The position numbers and the translations under genes were made by a program. Shown piece after piece: positions 20,165-28,360 of a stretch of 64,000 nucleotides of DNA (position 1 is its first letter; each line of letters begins with the position of its first letter). The notes beneath the pieces are model-generated. The model did not search any database, had not been told where the DNA came from, and was given only the letters and a program-made list of their open reading frames with translations. The stretch is from Arsenophonus sp052174475 (GTDB lineage: Bacteria; Pseudomonadota; Gammaproteobacteria; Enterobacterales; Enterobacteriaceae): positions 1 to 64,000 of the forward strand of contig JBQMRO010000029.1 of assembly GCA_052174475.1 (NCBI GenBank). Reading direction: 5' to 3'.

Positions 20165-20536
20165 ATGATCCAAGAACAGACTAGGCTAAACGTAGCTGAT
20201 AATTCCGGTGCACGACGCGTAATGTGTATCAAGGTTCTGGGTGGTTCTCATCGTCGCTACGCAGATATAGGTGATATCATAAAAATTACTATTAAAGAAG
20301 CAATTCCACGTGGTAAGGTAAAAAAAGGTGATGTTCTAAAAGCTGTGGTAGTGCGCACTAAGAAGGGTGTTCGTCGCCCTGATGGTTCTATCATTCGCTT
20401 CGATAAGAATGCTTGTGTATTATTAAATAATACAAGTAAGCAAGTTATCGGTACGCGTATTTTTGGGCCAGTAACTCGTGAACTTCGTACTGAAAAGTTT
20501 ATGAAAATTATCTCTCTGGCACCAGAGGTACTCTAA
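20165..20536 (+). CDS. rplN: 50S ribosomal protein L14
   Basis: L14 lies at the subunit interface (bridge B8). I chose the ATG at 20165 because it gives a 123-residue product beginning MIQEQTRLNVADNSGARRVM, exactly the E. coli length, with agggggcagag upstream as ribosome-binding site. An in-frame TTG at 20138 would add nine unrelated residues. KVLGGSHRRYADIGDIIKIT and the C-terminal segment are intact. First gene of the spc operon. Confidence 0.98.
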   Translation: MIQEQTRLNVADNSGARRVMCIKVLGGSHRRYADIGDIIKITIKEAIPRGKVKKGDVLKAVVVRTKKGVRRPDGSIIRFDKNACVLLNNTSKQVIGTRIFGPVTRELRTEKFMKIISLAPEVL

Positions 20537-20566
20537 CTCTAAGCAAAAATGGGGTAGCATGGAATA

Positions 20567-20887
20567 ATGGCAACGAAAATTCGTCGTGATGACGACGTCA
20601 TCGTATTAGCTGGCAAAGATAAAGGCAAACGCGGTAAAGTAAAACAGGTTCTTTCTTCTGGAAAGGTTATTGTTGAAGGAATTAATCTGGTTAAGAAACA
20701 TCAGAAGCCTGTCCCAACTATAAATCAACCAGGTGGTATTCTTGAAAAAGAAGCAGCAATTGATGTTTCTAACATTGCAATCTTTAATTTAACAACAATA
20801 ATTGGCAAGGCTGACCGAGTAGGTTTTAGAATTGAAAATGGCAAAAAAGTACGTTTCTTTAAATCTAACAATGAAACTATTAAGTAA
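20567..20887 (+). CDS. rplX: 50S ribosomal protein L24
   Basis: L24 initiates 50S assembly. The 106-residue product starts MATKIRRDDDVIVLAGKDKGKRGKV (KOW motif) and ends GKKVRFFKSNNETIK. It is two residues longer than E. coli L24 because of a small insertion near ATGKADRVGF (here TIIGKADRVGF). rplE follows closely. Confidence 0.99.
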   Translation: MATKIRRDDDVIVLAGKDKGKRGKVKQVLSSGKVIVEGINLVKKHQKPVPTINQPGGILEKEAAIDVSNIAIFNLTTIIGKADRVGFRIENGKKVRFFKSNNETIK

Positions 20888-20902
20888 TTTTTGGAGTATA
20901 TG

Positions 20903-21472
20903 ATGTCGAAGCTGCATGATTACTACAAATACGAAGTAGTCAAAAAGTTGATGAGTCAGTATGGCTATAATTCTGTCATGCAAGTCCCTCAGGTCAAGAA
21001 AATCACCCTGAACATGGGTGTTGGTAAAGCTGTTACTGATAAAAAGCTGATTGATAATGCAGCTGCTGATTTAGCGGCAATAACAGGGCAAAAACCATTT
21101 ATTACTAAAGCGAGAAAATCTATCGCAGGTTTTAAAATACGTCAGGGCTACCCAATTGGATGTAAAGTAACACTGCGTGGCGAACGTATGTGGGAATTTT
21201 TTGAGCGTCTGATTTATATTGCTGTGCCACGTATTCGTGATTTTCGTGGTTTATCCACTAAATCATTTGATGGTCGCGGTAACTATAGTATTGGTATACG
21301 TGAACAAATCATCTTTCCTGAAATCGATTATGATAAAGTAGATCGTGTACGTGGTTTAGATATTACTATTACTACTATTGCTAAATCAGATGATGAAGCG
21401 CTTGCACTATTAATGGCGTTTAATTTTCCGTTCCGAAATAAGGCAGGATATTCATGGCTAAACAATCAATGA
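20903..21472 (+). CDS. rplE: 50S ribosomal protein L5, with frameshifted C-terminal extension
   Basis: L5 binds 5S rRNA in the central protuberance. The body is collinear with E. coli L5: MSKLHDYYKYEVVKKL at the start, KITLNMGVG, KARKSIAGFKIRQGYPIGCKVTLRG, FDGRGNYSIGIREQIIFPEIDYDK. The family end FPFRK-stop has been lost: loss of one A in the A-run after FPFR shifts the frame, adding 11 new residues (NKAGYSWLNNQ) and moving the stop 19 bases into rpsN. The product is 189 residues against 179 in E. coli. ATGs at 20900 and 20903 are both possible; 20903 restores the MxKLHDYY start. The S8 repressor target of E. coli overlaps this start; here the helix is only partly conserved. Confidence 0.96.
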   Translation: MSKLHDYYKYEVVKKLMSQYGYNSVMQVPQVKKITLNMGVGKAVTDKKLIDNAAADLAAITGQKPFITKARKSIAGFKIRQGYPIGCKVTLRGERMWEFFERLIYIAVPRIRDFRGLSTKSFDGRGNYSIGIREQIIFPEIDYDKVDRVRGLDITITTIAKSDDEALALLMAFNFPFRNKAGYSWLNNQ

Positions 21473-21759
21473 AAGCACGTGATATTAAACGCACAAAATT
21501 AGCTAAAAAATTTTTTCTAAAACGCATAGAATTGAAAGAAATTATCTCTAATGTAAATACTTCTAATGAAGATTGTTGGAATGCTGTTCTTAAGCTTCAG
21601 AAGCTGCCACGTGATTCAAGTCCTTCTCGTCAACGTAATCGCTGTCGACAAACTGGGCGGCCACATGGTTTTCTACGAAAATTTGGCTTAAGTCGTATTA
21701 AAGTCCGTGAATCCGCTATGCGTGGTGAAATCCCAGGTATTAAGAAGGCTAGTTGGTAA
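21454..21759 (+). CDS. rpsN: 30S ribosomal protein S14
   Basis: S14 is a 30S head protein; this is the long, zinc-free form. The 101-residue product MAKQSMKARDIKRTKLAKKF... ends RESAMRGEIPGIKKASW and keeps RQRNRCRQTGRPHGFLRKFGLSR. Its first 19 bases overlap the frameshifted end of rplE in another frame, so its start codon is now read through by L5 translation; normally the two genes are separated by a few bases. Confidence 0.98.
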   Translation: MAKQSMKARDIKRTKLAKKFFLKRIELKEIISNVNTSNEDCWNAVLKLQKLPRDSSPSRQRNRCRQTGRPHGFLRKFGLSRIKVRESAMRGEIPGIKKASW

Positions 21760-21792
21760 CTACCGCAAATTGAATCAATGGAGTAAAGGTAG

Positions 21793-22185
21793 ATGAGTAT
21801 GCAAGATCCAATCGCGGATATCCTAACCCGTATCCGTAACGGGCAGGCCGCTAATAAAGCTATGATTAATATGCCTTCCTCTAAGTTAAAAGTAGCGATC
21901 GCTACAGTGCTTAAGGAAGAAGGTTATATAAAAGATTATATAATTGAAGGCGACATCAAGCCAACATTAAAAATTACATTGAAATATTTTCATGGTAAAG
22001 CTGTTGTAGAAAACATTCAACGTATAAGCCGACCAAGTTTGCGTATCTATAAGAAAAAAGATAACTTACCACAGGTTAAGGCTGGTTTAGGTATTTCTAT
22101 TATTTCCACTTCTAAAGGTGTCATGACTGATCGTGAAGCTCGTCAAGCAGGTTTAGGTGGCGAAATTCTCTGCTACGTAGCTTAA
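21793..22185 (+). CDS. rpsH: 30S ribosomal protein S8
   Basis: S8 is a primary 16S binder and in E. coli the translational repressor of the spc operon. The 130-residue product MSMQDPIADILTRIRNGQAANK... is full length and keeps the C-terminal RNA-binding STSKGVMTDREARQAGLGGEILCYVA. Start chosen by identity with the family N-terminus, preceded by ggagtaaagg. Confidence 0.99.
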   Translation: MSMQDPIADILTRIRNGQAANKAMINMPSSKLKVAIATVLKEEGYIKDYIIEGDIKPTLKITLKYFHGKAVVENIQRISRPSLRIYKKKDNLPQVKAGLGISIISTSKGVMTDREARQAGLGGEILCYVA

Positions 22186-22200
22186 TTCGGGAGGAAAATA

Positions 22201-22734
22201 ATGTCTCGTATGGCGAAAGCACCTGTCATTATTCCTGTCGGCGTAGAGGTTAAGCTTGACGGTCAAGTTATAATAATTAAAGGTAAAAATGGCGAACTTA
22301 CTCGTACAATTCATAAAGCGGTTAAAGTTAAATATGCTGATAATAAATTAACTTTTTCACCGCGTAAAGATTTTATTGATGCATGGGCACAAGCAGGTAC
22401 GACGCGTTCTTTATTGAATGCAATGGTTATTGGTGTCACAGAAGGATTCACTAAGAAACTTCTGCTTGTTGGTGTCGGTTATCGTGTAGCCATTATAGGC
22501 AATACTGTAAGTTTATCATTAGGTTTCTCTCATCTGATAGAGCATAAGCTGCCAGCAAGCATTACTGTGAAATGTCCTTCACAGACTGAAATTATATTGG
22601 AAGGTGCAGATAAGCAGGAAATTGGCCAAGTTGCAGCAGAATTGCGTTCTTATCGTCGTCCTGAACCTTATAAAGGTAAGGGCGTTCGTTACTCTGATGA
22701 AATCATGCGCACTAAAGAGACAAAGAAAAAATAA
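22201..22734 (+). CDS. rplF: 50S ribosomal protein L6
   Basis: L6 lies at the base of the L7/L12 stalk near the sarcin-ricin loop. The 177-residue product MSRMAKAPVIIPVGVEVKL... matches E. coli L6 in length. The C-terminal signature YRRPEPYKGKGVRYSDEIMRTKE is intact. Preceded by gggagga. Confidence 0.99.
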   Translation: MSRMAKAPVIIPVGVEVKLDGQVIIIKGKNGELTRTIHKAVKVKYADNKLTFSPRKDFIDAWAQAGTTRSLLNAMVIGVTEGFTKKLLLVGVGYRVAIIGNTVSLSLGFSHLIEHKLPASITVKCPSQTEIILEGADKQEIGQVAAELRSYRRPEPYKGKGVRYSDEIMRTKETKKK

Positions 22735-22742
22735 AATAATAT

Positions 22743-23096
22743 ATGGATAAGAAAATAGCTCGTATTCGTCGTGCTAGCCGTGCACGACATAAACTCCATG
22801 AACTGGATGCAACTCGCTTAGTGGTACATCGTACCCATCGTCATATTTATGCGCAGGTTATTGCATTAAAGGGTTCTGAAACTTTGGTGGTTGCTTCTAC
22901 TACAGAAAAAGCTATCAATGAGCAATTAAAATATACAGGAAACAAAGAAGCCGCAGCAGTAGTTGGTAAATTGATTGCTGAACGCGCGTTGGAAAAAGGC
23001 ATTAAAGAAGTTTCTTTTGACCGTTCTGGTTTTCAATATCATGGTCGAGTTCAAGCACTGGCAGAAGCTGCCCGTCAAGCTGGTCTTCAGTTCTAA
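22743..23096 (+). CDS. rplR: 50S ribosomal protein L18
   Basis: L18 binds 5S rRNA with L5. The 117-residue product MDKKIARIRRASRARHKLHEL... keeps RLVVHRTHRHIYAQVI and DRSGFQYHGRVQALAEAARQAGLQF. It is full length and sits in the normal place between rplF and rpsE. Confidence 0.99.
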   Translation: MDKKIARIRRASRARHKLHELDATRLVVHRTHRHIYAQVIALKGSETLVVASTTEKAINEQLKYTGNKEAAAVVGKLIAERALEKGIKEVSFDRSGFQYHGRVQALAEAARQAGLQF

Positions 23097-23110
23097 GGTG
23101 GAGGTGTAAG

Positions 23111-23611
23111 ATGGCTCACATCGAAAAGCAAGCTAGCGAACTGCAGGAAAAGCTAATCGCAGTAAATCGTGTAGCAAAAACCGTTAAAGGCGGCCGTATT
23201 TTTAGTTTTACAGCACTAACTGTCGTTGGTAACGGTAATGGTCGTGTTGGTTTTGGCTATGGTAAAGCACGCGAAGTTCCGGCAGCAATCCAGAAAGCGA
23301 TGGAAAAAGCCCGTCGCAATATGAAAAACATAGCTCTCAATAATGGTACTTTATATCATCCTGTAAAAGGTACTCACACAGGTTCTCGTGTATTTATGCA
23401 ACCAGCTTATGAAGGTACGGGTATTATTGCAGGCGGCGCAATGCGTGCTCTGTTGGAAGTAGCAGGTATTCATAACGTATTGGCTAAAACCTATGGTTCC
23501 ACAAATCCAATTAATGTTGTTCGTGCTACGCTGAATGCTTTAGATGGTATGAAATCTCCAGAAATGGTTGCAGCTAAGCGTGGTAAATCCATTGAAGAAA
23601 TTCTGAGATAA
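23111..23611 (+). CDS. rpsE: 30S ribosomal protein S5
   Basis: S5 works in decoding fidelity and at the mRNA entry site. The 166-residue product MAHIEKQASELQEKLIAVNRV... keeps the S5 domain KTVKGGRIFSFTALTVVGNG, GFGYGKAREVPAAIQKAMEKA and the C-terminal TYGSTNPINVVRATLNAL. One residue shorter than E. coli S5. Confidence 0.99.
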   Translation: MAHIEKQASELQEKLIAVNRVAKTVKGGRIFSFTALTVVGNGNGRVGFGYGKAREVPAAIQKAMEKARRNMKNIALNNGTLYHPVKGTHTGSRVFMQPAYEGTGIIAGGAMRALLEVAGIHNVLAKTYGSTNPINVVRATLNALDGMKSPEMVAAKRGKSIEEILR

Positions 23612-23620
23612 TATACTATT

Positions 23621-23800
23621 ATGCCTAAGATTATTAAAATTACACAATTACGAAGTTCTATAGGTCGTTTGCCAAAACATAAAGCAACCTTGATTGGTTT
23701 AGGTCTGCGTCGTATCGGTTATACTGTAGAACATAAAGATACACCAGAGATCCGCGGCATGATCAATTTAATTTCCTACATGGTTAAAGTTGAGGAATAA
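23621..23800 (+). CDS. rpmD: 50S ribosomal protein L30
   Basis: A 59-residue gene between rpsE and rplO, the length of E. coli L30. The product reads MPKIIKITQLRSSIGRLPKH, followed by KATLIGLGLRRIGYTVE and a GMINLISYMVKVEE end, collinear with the family throughout. rplO begins four bases after its stop codon. The Shine-Dalgarno is weak (rpsE ends only nine bases earlier), suggesting coupling to rpsE. Confidence 0.98.
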   Translation: MPKIIKITQLRSSIGRLPKHKATLIGLGLRRIGYTVEHKDTPEIRGMINLISYMVKVEE

Positions 23801-23803
23801 CAG

Positions 23804-24238
23804 ATGCGGTTAAATACTCTGTCTCCAGCTAAAGGTGCCAAAAATACACCTAAACGCCTAGGTCGAGGTATTGGTTCCGGTTTAGGTAAAACCGGCGGAC
23901 GTGGTCATAAAGGTCAGAAATCTCGTTCTGGCGGTGGCGTCCGTCGTGGTTTTGAAGGCGGTCAGACGCCTCTGTATCGTCGTTTACCGAAATTTGGTTT
24001 TACTTCACGTAAAACAATGATTACTGCAGAAGTTCGTTTATCAGACTTTGCTAAAGTTAAAAGTGATGTCATTGACCTGAGTACGCTGAAAGCTGCTAAT
24101 ATAGTTAGCGTTAAAATAGAATATGTGAAAGTTATTCTTTCTGGTGAAGTTAATCGTCCAGTAACTGTACGTGGTTTTCGTGTAACAAAAGGTGCACGGA
24201 TTGCAATTGAAGCGGCTGGTGGTAAAATTGAGGAATAA
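23804..24238 (+). CDS. rplO: 50S ribosomal protein L15
   Basis: L15 is a late-assembly 50S protein. The 144-residue product MRLNTLSPAKGAKNTPKRLGRGIGSG... has the glycine-rich N-terminal extension (GKTGGRGHKGQKSRSGGGVRRGFEGGQTPLYRRLPKFGF). The C-terminal globular domain ends GARIAIEAAGGKIEE. Full length. Confidence 0.99.
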   Translation: MRLNTLSPAKGAKNTPKRLGRGIGSGLGKTGGRGHKGQKSRSGGGVRRGFEGGQTPLYRRLPKFGFTSRKTMITAEVRLSDFAKVKSDVIDLSTLKAANIVSVKIEYVKVILSGEVNRPVTVRGFRVTKGARIAIEAAGGKIEE

Positions 24239-24245
24239 GTTATAG

Positions 24246-25577
24246 ATGGTGAAACACTCAAGTTTAGATTTTCAAAGTGCTAAAGGTAGCATAGGTGAAC
24301 TTAAACGCAGGCTTTTATTTGTTATTGGGGCGCTGATTGTTTTCCGTATTGGTTCTTTTATTCCTATTCCTGGAATAGACTCCAATGTGCTTGCTAAATT
24401 GCTTGAACAGCAAAGAGGCACTATCATTGAAATGTTTAATATGTTTTCTGGTGGTGCGCTTAGTCGTGCTTCTATCTTTGCACTGGGAATTATGCCTTAT
24501 ATTTCGTCATCAATCATTGTTCAATTACTGACTGTAGTTAATCCATTCTTAGCAGAGATTAAGAAGGAAGGGGAAGCCGGTCGCCGTAAAATTAGTCAAT
24601 ATACGCGTTATGGTACTTTGGTGTTATCGATAATTCAATCTATTGGAATTGCAATAGGTTTACCTAATATGGTAAGAATGCAGGGGTTAGTTGTCAATCC
24701 TGGTTTTCCATTTTACTTTACGGCTGTTATTAGTCTAGTGACAGGAACAATGTTTTTGATGTGGCTAGGTGAGCAAATTACTGAAAGAGGTATTGGAAAT
24801 GGTATCTCTATCATCATATTTGCAGGTATAGTTGCAGGGCTCCCGCCAGCTATTGGTCATACAATTGAACAAGCTCGACAAGGCGATTTGCACTTCCTTC
24901 TGTTGTTGTTGATTGCAGCTTTAGTATTTGCTGTGACTTATTTTGTTGTTTTTATGGAGCGTGGTCAGCGTCGTATAGTGGTTAACTACGCAAAACGTCA
25001 ACAAGGTCGCCGCATTTTTGCTGCGCAAAGCACACATTTACCATTAAAAGTGAATATGGCAGGCGTTATTCCTGCAATTTTTGCTTCCAGCATTATATTG
25101 TTTCCTGCTACAATGGCTTCCTGGTTTGGTGATGTAACAGGAATAGGTTGGGGTTGGTTGACAGTTATTTCAATGTATTTGCAACCAGGGCAACCGCTTT
25201 ATGTGTTACTTTATGCATCTGCAATTATTTTCTTTTGTTTCTTGTATACGGCATTAGTTTTTAATCCAAGAGAGACGGCAGATAACTTGAAAAAGTCCGG
25301 CGCATTTGTACCAGGAATTCGTCCGGGAGAACAAACAGCCAAGTATATTGATAAAGTAATGACCCGTATAACATTAGTAGGTGCATTGTACATTACTTTT
25401 ATTTGTTTAATCCCTGAGTTCATGCGTGATGCAATGAAAGTTCCATTTTATTTCGGTGGAACTTCACTTCTTATAGTTGTTGTTGTTATTATGGACTTTA
25501 TGACTCAAGTACAAACTCTTATGATGTCAACTCAATATGAGTCTGCATTGAAAAAAGCAAATCTTAAAGGCAAATGA
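24246..25577 (+). CDS. secY: Protein translocase channel subunit SecY
   Basis: SecY is the ten-helix channel of the Sec translocon in the inner membrane. The 443-residue product is full length (E. coli 443). Visible are GELKRRLLFVIGALIVFRIGSFIPIPGID (helix 1), the plug region MFNMFSGGALSRASIFALGIMPYI, the MERGQRRIVVNYAKRQQGRR cytoplasmic loop, and FNPRETADNLKKSGAFVPGIRPGEQT (loop 5), which binds SecA and ribosomes. It is in its normal place at the end of the spc operon before rpmJ. Retention implies that a membrane and some export capacity are still needed. Confidence 0.99.
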   Translation: MVKHSSLDFQSAKGSIGELKRRLLFVIGALIVFRIGSFIPIPGIDSNVLAKLLEQQRGTIIEMFNMFSGGALSRASIFALGIMPYISSSIIVQLLTVVNPFLAEIKKEGEAGRRKISQYTRYGTLVLSIIQSIGIAIGLPNMVRMQGLVVNPGFPFYFTAVISLVTGTMFLMWLGEQITERGIGNGISIIIFAGIVAGLPPAIGHTIEQARQGDLHFLLLLLIAALVFAVTYFVVFMERGQRRIVVNYAKRQQGRRIFAAQSTHLPLKVNMAGVIPAIFASSIILFPATMASWFGDVTGIGWGWLTVISMYLQPGQPLYVLLYASAIIFFCFLYTALVFNPRETADNLKKSGAFVPGIRPGEQTAKYIDKVMTRITLVGALYITFICLIPEFMRDAMKVPFYFGGTSLLIVVVVIMDFMTQVQTLMMSTQYESALKKANLKGK

Positions 25578-25619
25578 TTGCTTTTAAATTAATATAATTT
25601 TTAATTACTGAGAGTAAAA

Positions 25620-25736
25620 ATGAAAGTTGGTGCTTCAATCAAGAAGCTATGTCGTAATTGTAAAATCATTAAACGTAATGGTATTATTCGTGTGATTTGC
25701 AGCGTTGAACCAAGACATAAACAGCGTCAAGGTTAA
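25620..25736 (+). CDS. rpmJ: 50S ribosomal protein L36
   Basis: A 38-residue gene too short for most gene callers. The product begins MKVGASIKKLCRNCKIIKRN and ends EPRHKQRQG, the same length as E. coli L36. Cysteines at positions 11 and 14, another at 27 and His33 form the zinc-binding set, so it is the zinc-containing form. It follows secY by 42 bases and closes the spc operon. Confidence 0.98.
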   Translation: MKVGASIKKLCRNCKIIKRNGIIRVICSVEPRHKQRQG

Positions 25737-25739
25737 AAA

Positions 25740-25894
25740 ACATTTTTTCTTGCAAAGTTGGGTTGCGCTAACTGGCTTTTTTGGCAGCTAAACTTCTTTA
25801 CTTAGAACAGTAAAGTAACTGTTTAACTGTCTTGAAACGGGCTTTCAAGACAGTTGTAGAGTATTTAACTTTAGGAGTGCATAAAGGTGGCCCG
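25740..25894 (+). promoter_or_regulatory. Alpha operon leader with S4-binding pseudoknot
   Basis: This spacer keeps the enterobacterial alpha-operon leader (ttgcaaagttgggttg near its start). At 25825-25855 there is a perfect 13-bp stem, aactgtcttgaaa with tttcaagacagtt, whose loop cgggc is exactly complementary to gcccg at 25890-25894 in the first codons of rpsM. In E. coli this pairing forms the pseudoknot bound by S4, trapping the 30S on the GUG start. The GTG start and aggagtgcat spacing are also conserved, so S4 feedback on rpsM-rpsK-rpsD-rpoA-rplQ is likely retained. Confidence 0.85.
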
Positions 25895-26243
25895 TATAGC
25901 AGGCATTAACATTCCTGATAATAAGCATACCGTGATTGGTTTAACATCAATTTACGGCATTGGCAAAACACGTTCACATTTAATCTGTGAAGCAACTGGT
26001 ATTGCTGAGTATATTAAGATCAGTGAACTGGCTGAAGAGCAAATTGACAAGTTACGTAACGAAGTTTCTAAATATATTGTTGAAGGTGATTTACGTCGTA
26101 CAGTTACCCTAAGCATCAAGCGTTTGATGGATCTTGGTTGCTATCGTGGTTTACGTCACCGCCGTGGTCTTCCTGTGCGTGGTCAGCGCACTAAGACTAA
26201 CGCTCGTACTTGTAAGGGTCCGCGTAAGCCGATCAAGAAATAA
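25887..26243 (+). CDS. rpsM: 30S ribosomal protein S13
   Basis: S13 is a 30S head protein contacting the P-site tRNA and L5. It starts with GTG, as in E. coli, inside the S4 pseudoknot. The 118-residue product MARIAGINIPDNKHTVIGL... has the H2TH segment (TSIYGIGKTRSHLIC) and C-terminal RGLRHRRGLPVRGQRTKTNARTCKGPRK. Full length; first gene of the alpha operon. Confidence 0.99.
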   Translation: MARIAGINIPDNKHTVIGLTSIYGIGKTRSHLICEATGIAEYIKISELAEEQIDKLRNEVSKYIVEGDLRRTVTLSIKRLMDLGCYRGLRHRRGLPVRGQRTKTNARTCKGPRKPIKK

Positions 26244-26259
26244 GCCAGGTAATTAAATA

Positions 26260-26649
26260 ATGACAAAGATATCTATTCGTGCACGTAAACATGTAAGGAA
26301 ACAAATTTTAGACGGTGTGGCTCATATCCATGCTTCCTTTAACAATACAATTGTTACGATAACTGATCGTCAAGGTAATGTATTGGGTTGGGCAACTGCA
26401 GGTGGTTCTGGTTTTCGTGGTTCTCGTAAGTCTACTCCGTTTGCAGCTCAAGTTGCAGCAGAGCATTGTGCTGAGGCAGTAAAAGGGTACGGAGTAAAAA
26501 ACTTAGAAGTTATGGTTAAAGGACCTGGTCCCGGCCGTGAGTCAGCTATTCGTGCATTAAATGCGATTGGTTTCCGTATTACTAACATTACTGATGTGAC
26601 TCCGATCCCTCATAACGGTTGTCGTCCACCAAAGAAACGTCGTGTTTAA
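26260..26649 (+). CDS. rpsK: 30S ribosomal protein S11
   Basis: S11 forms the 30S platform near the E-site. The 129-residue product MTKISIRARKHVRKQILDGV... keeps HASFNNTIVTITDRQGN, GSRKSTPFAAQVAAEH and the C-terminal TPIPHNGCRPPKKRRV. Full length, in normal alpha-operon position. Confidence 0.99.
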   Translation: MTKISIRARKHVRKQILDGVAHIHASFNNTIVTITDRQGNVLGWATAGGSGFRGSRKSTPFAAQVAAEHCAEAVKGYGVKNLEVMVKGPGPGRESAIRALNAIGFRITNITDVTPIPHNGCRPPKKRRV

Positions 26650-26687
26650 TTATGTTGCGTTTTTTTTAGGATTGTTGGAGAAAGAAA

Positions 26688-27308
26688 ATGGCTAGATATT
26701 TGGGTCCTAAGCTTAAGCTTAGCCGTCGCGAGGCTATAGATCTTTTTCTTAAGTCTGGGGTTCGCGCGATTGACACCAAGTGTAAATTAGAACAAGCACC
26801 AGGACAGCATGGCGCACGTAAATTGCGTTTATCTGATTATGGTGTTCAGTTACGTGAAAAACAAAAAATTCGTCGTATTTATGGTGTTCTAGAATGTCAA
26901 TTCCGTAATTATTATAAAGAAGCAACACGATTAAAAGGTAATACAGGAAAAAATTTATTAAATTTGCTTGAAGGTCGTTTAGATAATACTGTTTATCGTA
27001 TGGGCTTTGGCGCAACGCGTGCGGAAGCGCGTCAAATGGTTAGCCATAAAGCTATCATGGTAAATAGTCAAGTTGTTAATATTGCTTCTTATCAGGTTTC
27101 CCCGAGTGACGTTATTAGCGTTTGTGAAAAAGCAAAAAAACAGTCTCGTATTAAGGCTGCTTTAGAGCTTGTTGAGCAGCGTGAGAAGCCAAATTGGCTT
27201 GAAGTTGATGCGGTTAAGATGGAGGGGGTATTTAAATATATTCCTGAACGTACTGATCTATCTGCTGATATTAACGAGCACCTGATCGTTGAGTTTTACT
27301 CTAAGTAA
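26688..27308 (+). CDS. rpsD: 30S ribosomal protein S4
   Basis: S4 nucleates 30S assembly and in enterobacteria represses its own alpha operon. The 206-residue product MARYLGPKLKLSRREAIDLFL... keeps QAPGQHGARKLRLSDYGVQLREKQKIRR-type segments and the S4 RNA-binding fold (RLDNTVYRMGFGATRAEARQMVSHKAIMVN). It ends HLIVEFYSK. Preceded by ggagaaag. Confidence 0.99.
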   Translation: MARYLGPKLKLSRREAIDLFLKSGVRAIDTKCKLEQAPGQHGARKLRLSDYGVQLREKQKIRRIYGVLECQFRNYYKEATRLKGNTGKNLLNLLEGRLDNTVYRMGFGATRAEARQMVSHKAIMVNSQVVNIASYQVSPSDVISVCEKAKKQSRIKAALELVEQREKPNWLEVDAVKMEGVFKYIPERTDLSADINEHLIVEFYSK

Positions 27309-27333
27309 AGCTTAGTACTAAAGAGAGGACACT

Positions 27334-28320
27334 ATGCAGGGTTCTGTGACAGAGTTTCTTAAACCGCGCCTAATTGATATTGAGCAAATTAGTTCAACGC
27401 ACGCCAAGGTAACCCTTGAACCTTTAGAGCGTGGATTTGGGCATACTCTTGGTAACGCACTACGTCGTATTTTGCTCTCATCTACGCCTGGTTGTGCTGT
27501 GACTGAGGTTGAAATTGATGGTGTACTTCATGAGTACAGTGCTAAAGAAGGTGTACAGGAAGATATTTTGGAAATTCTCCTTAACTTAAAGGGGCTTGCA
27601 GTAAAAGTTCATGGTAAAGATGAAGTTATTCTGACCTTAACTAAATCTGGAATTGGTCCTGTAACTGCTAATGATATTACTCATAATGATGATATAGAAA
27701 TCGTTAAGCCAGAATATGTTATCTGTCATTTAACTGATAACAATGCTGTTATTAACATGCGTATTAAAATACAGCGTGGTCGTGGATATGTACCGGCTTC
27801 TAGCCGTATTCATTCTGAAGAAGATGAACGCCAAATAGGTTGTCTATTAGTTGATGCATGCTATAGTCCTGTAGAACGTATAGCTTATAATGTTGAAGCA
27901 ACACGTGTAGAACAACGTACTGATTTGGATAAGTTAATTATCGAAATGGAAACTAATGGAACAATCGATCCAGAAGAGGCGATTCGTCGAGCAGCAACTA
28001 TCTTGGCTGAACAGCTTGAAGCTTTTGTTGATTTACGCGATGTTGCTAAGATTGAAGTTAAAGATGAAAAACCAGAGTTCGATCCGATTCTGCTACGTGC
28101 AGTTGACGATTTGGAATTGACTGTTCGCTCTGCTAACTGCTTAAAAGCAGAAGCTATCCACTACATAGGTGATTTGGTTCAGCGCACTGAAGTTGAGTTA
28201 CTTAAAACACCTAATCTCGGTAAAAAATCACTTACTGAAATTAAAGATGTTTTGGCATCAAGAGGTTTATCCTTAGGAATGCGTCTAGAAAATTGGCCTC
28301 CAAGAAGTATTGCTGATTAA
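27334..28320 (+). CDS. rpoA: RNA polymerase alpha subunit
   Basis: RpoA dimerises to nucleate RNA polymerase assembly, and its C-terminal domain contacts UP elements and activators. The 328-residue product (E. coli 329) starts MQGSVTEFLKPRLIDIEQIS. The N-terminal dimerisation domain includes ERGFGHTLGNALRRILLSS and the linker follows LEAFVDLRDV. The C-terminal domain is complete: LELTVRSANCLKAEAIHYIGDLVQRTE with the DNA-contact Arg265 equivalent in VRSANCL, ending NWPPRSIAD. Full alphaCTD retention shows activator/UP-element input is still possible. Confidence 0.99.
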   Translation: MQGSVTEFLKPRLIDIEQISSTHAKVTLEPLERGFGHTLGNALRRILLSSTPGCAVTEVEIDGVLHEYSAKEGVQEDILEILLNLKGLAVKVHGKDEVILTLTKSGIGPVTANDITHNDDIEIVKPEYVICHLTDNNAVINMRIKIQRGRGYVPASSRIHSEEDERQIGCLLVDACYSPVERIAYNVEATRVEQRTDLDKLIIEMETNGTIDPEEAIRRAATILAEQLEAFVDLRDVAKIEVKDEKPEFDPILLRAVDDLELTVRSANCLKAEAIHYIGDLVQRTEVELLKTPNLGKKSLTEIKDVLASRGLSLGMRLENWPPRSIAD

Positions 28321-28360
28321 TGATATCACAGGTTAAAGTTTACTGAGAAGGATAATGATT

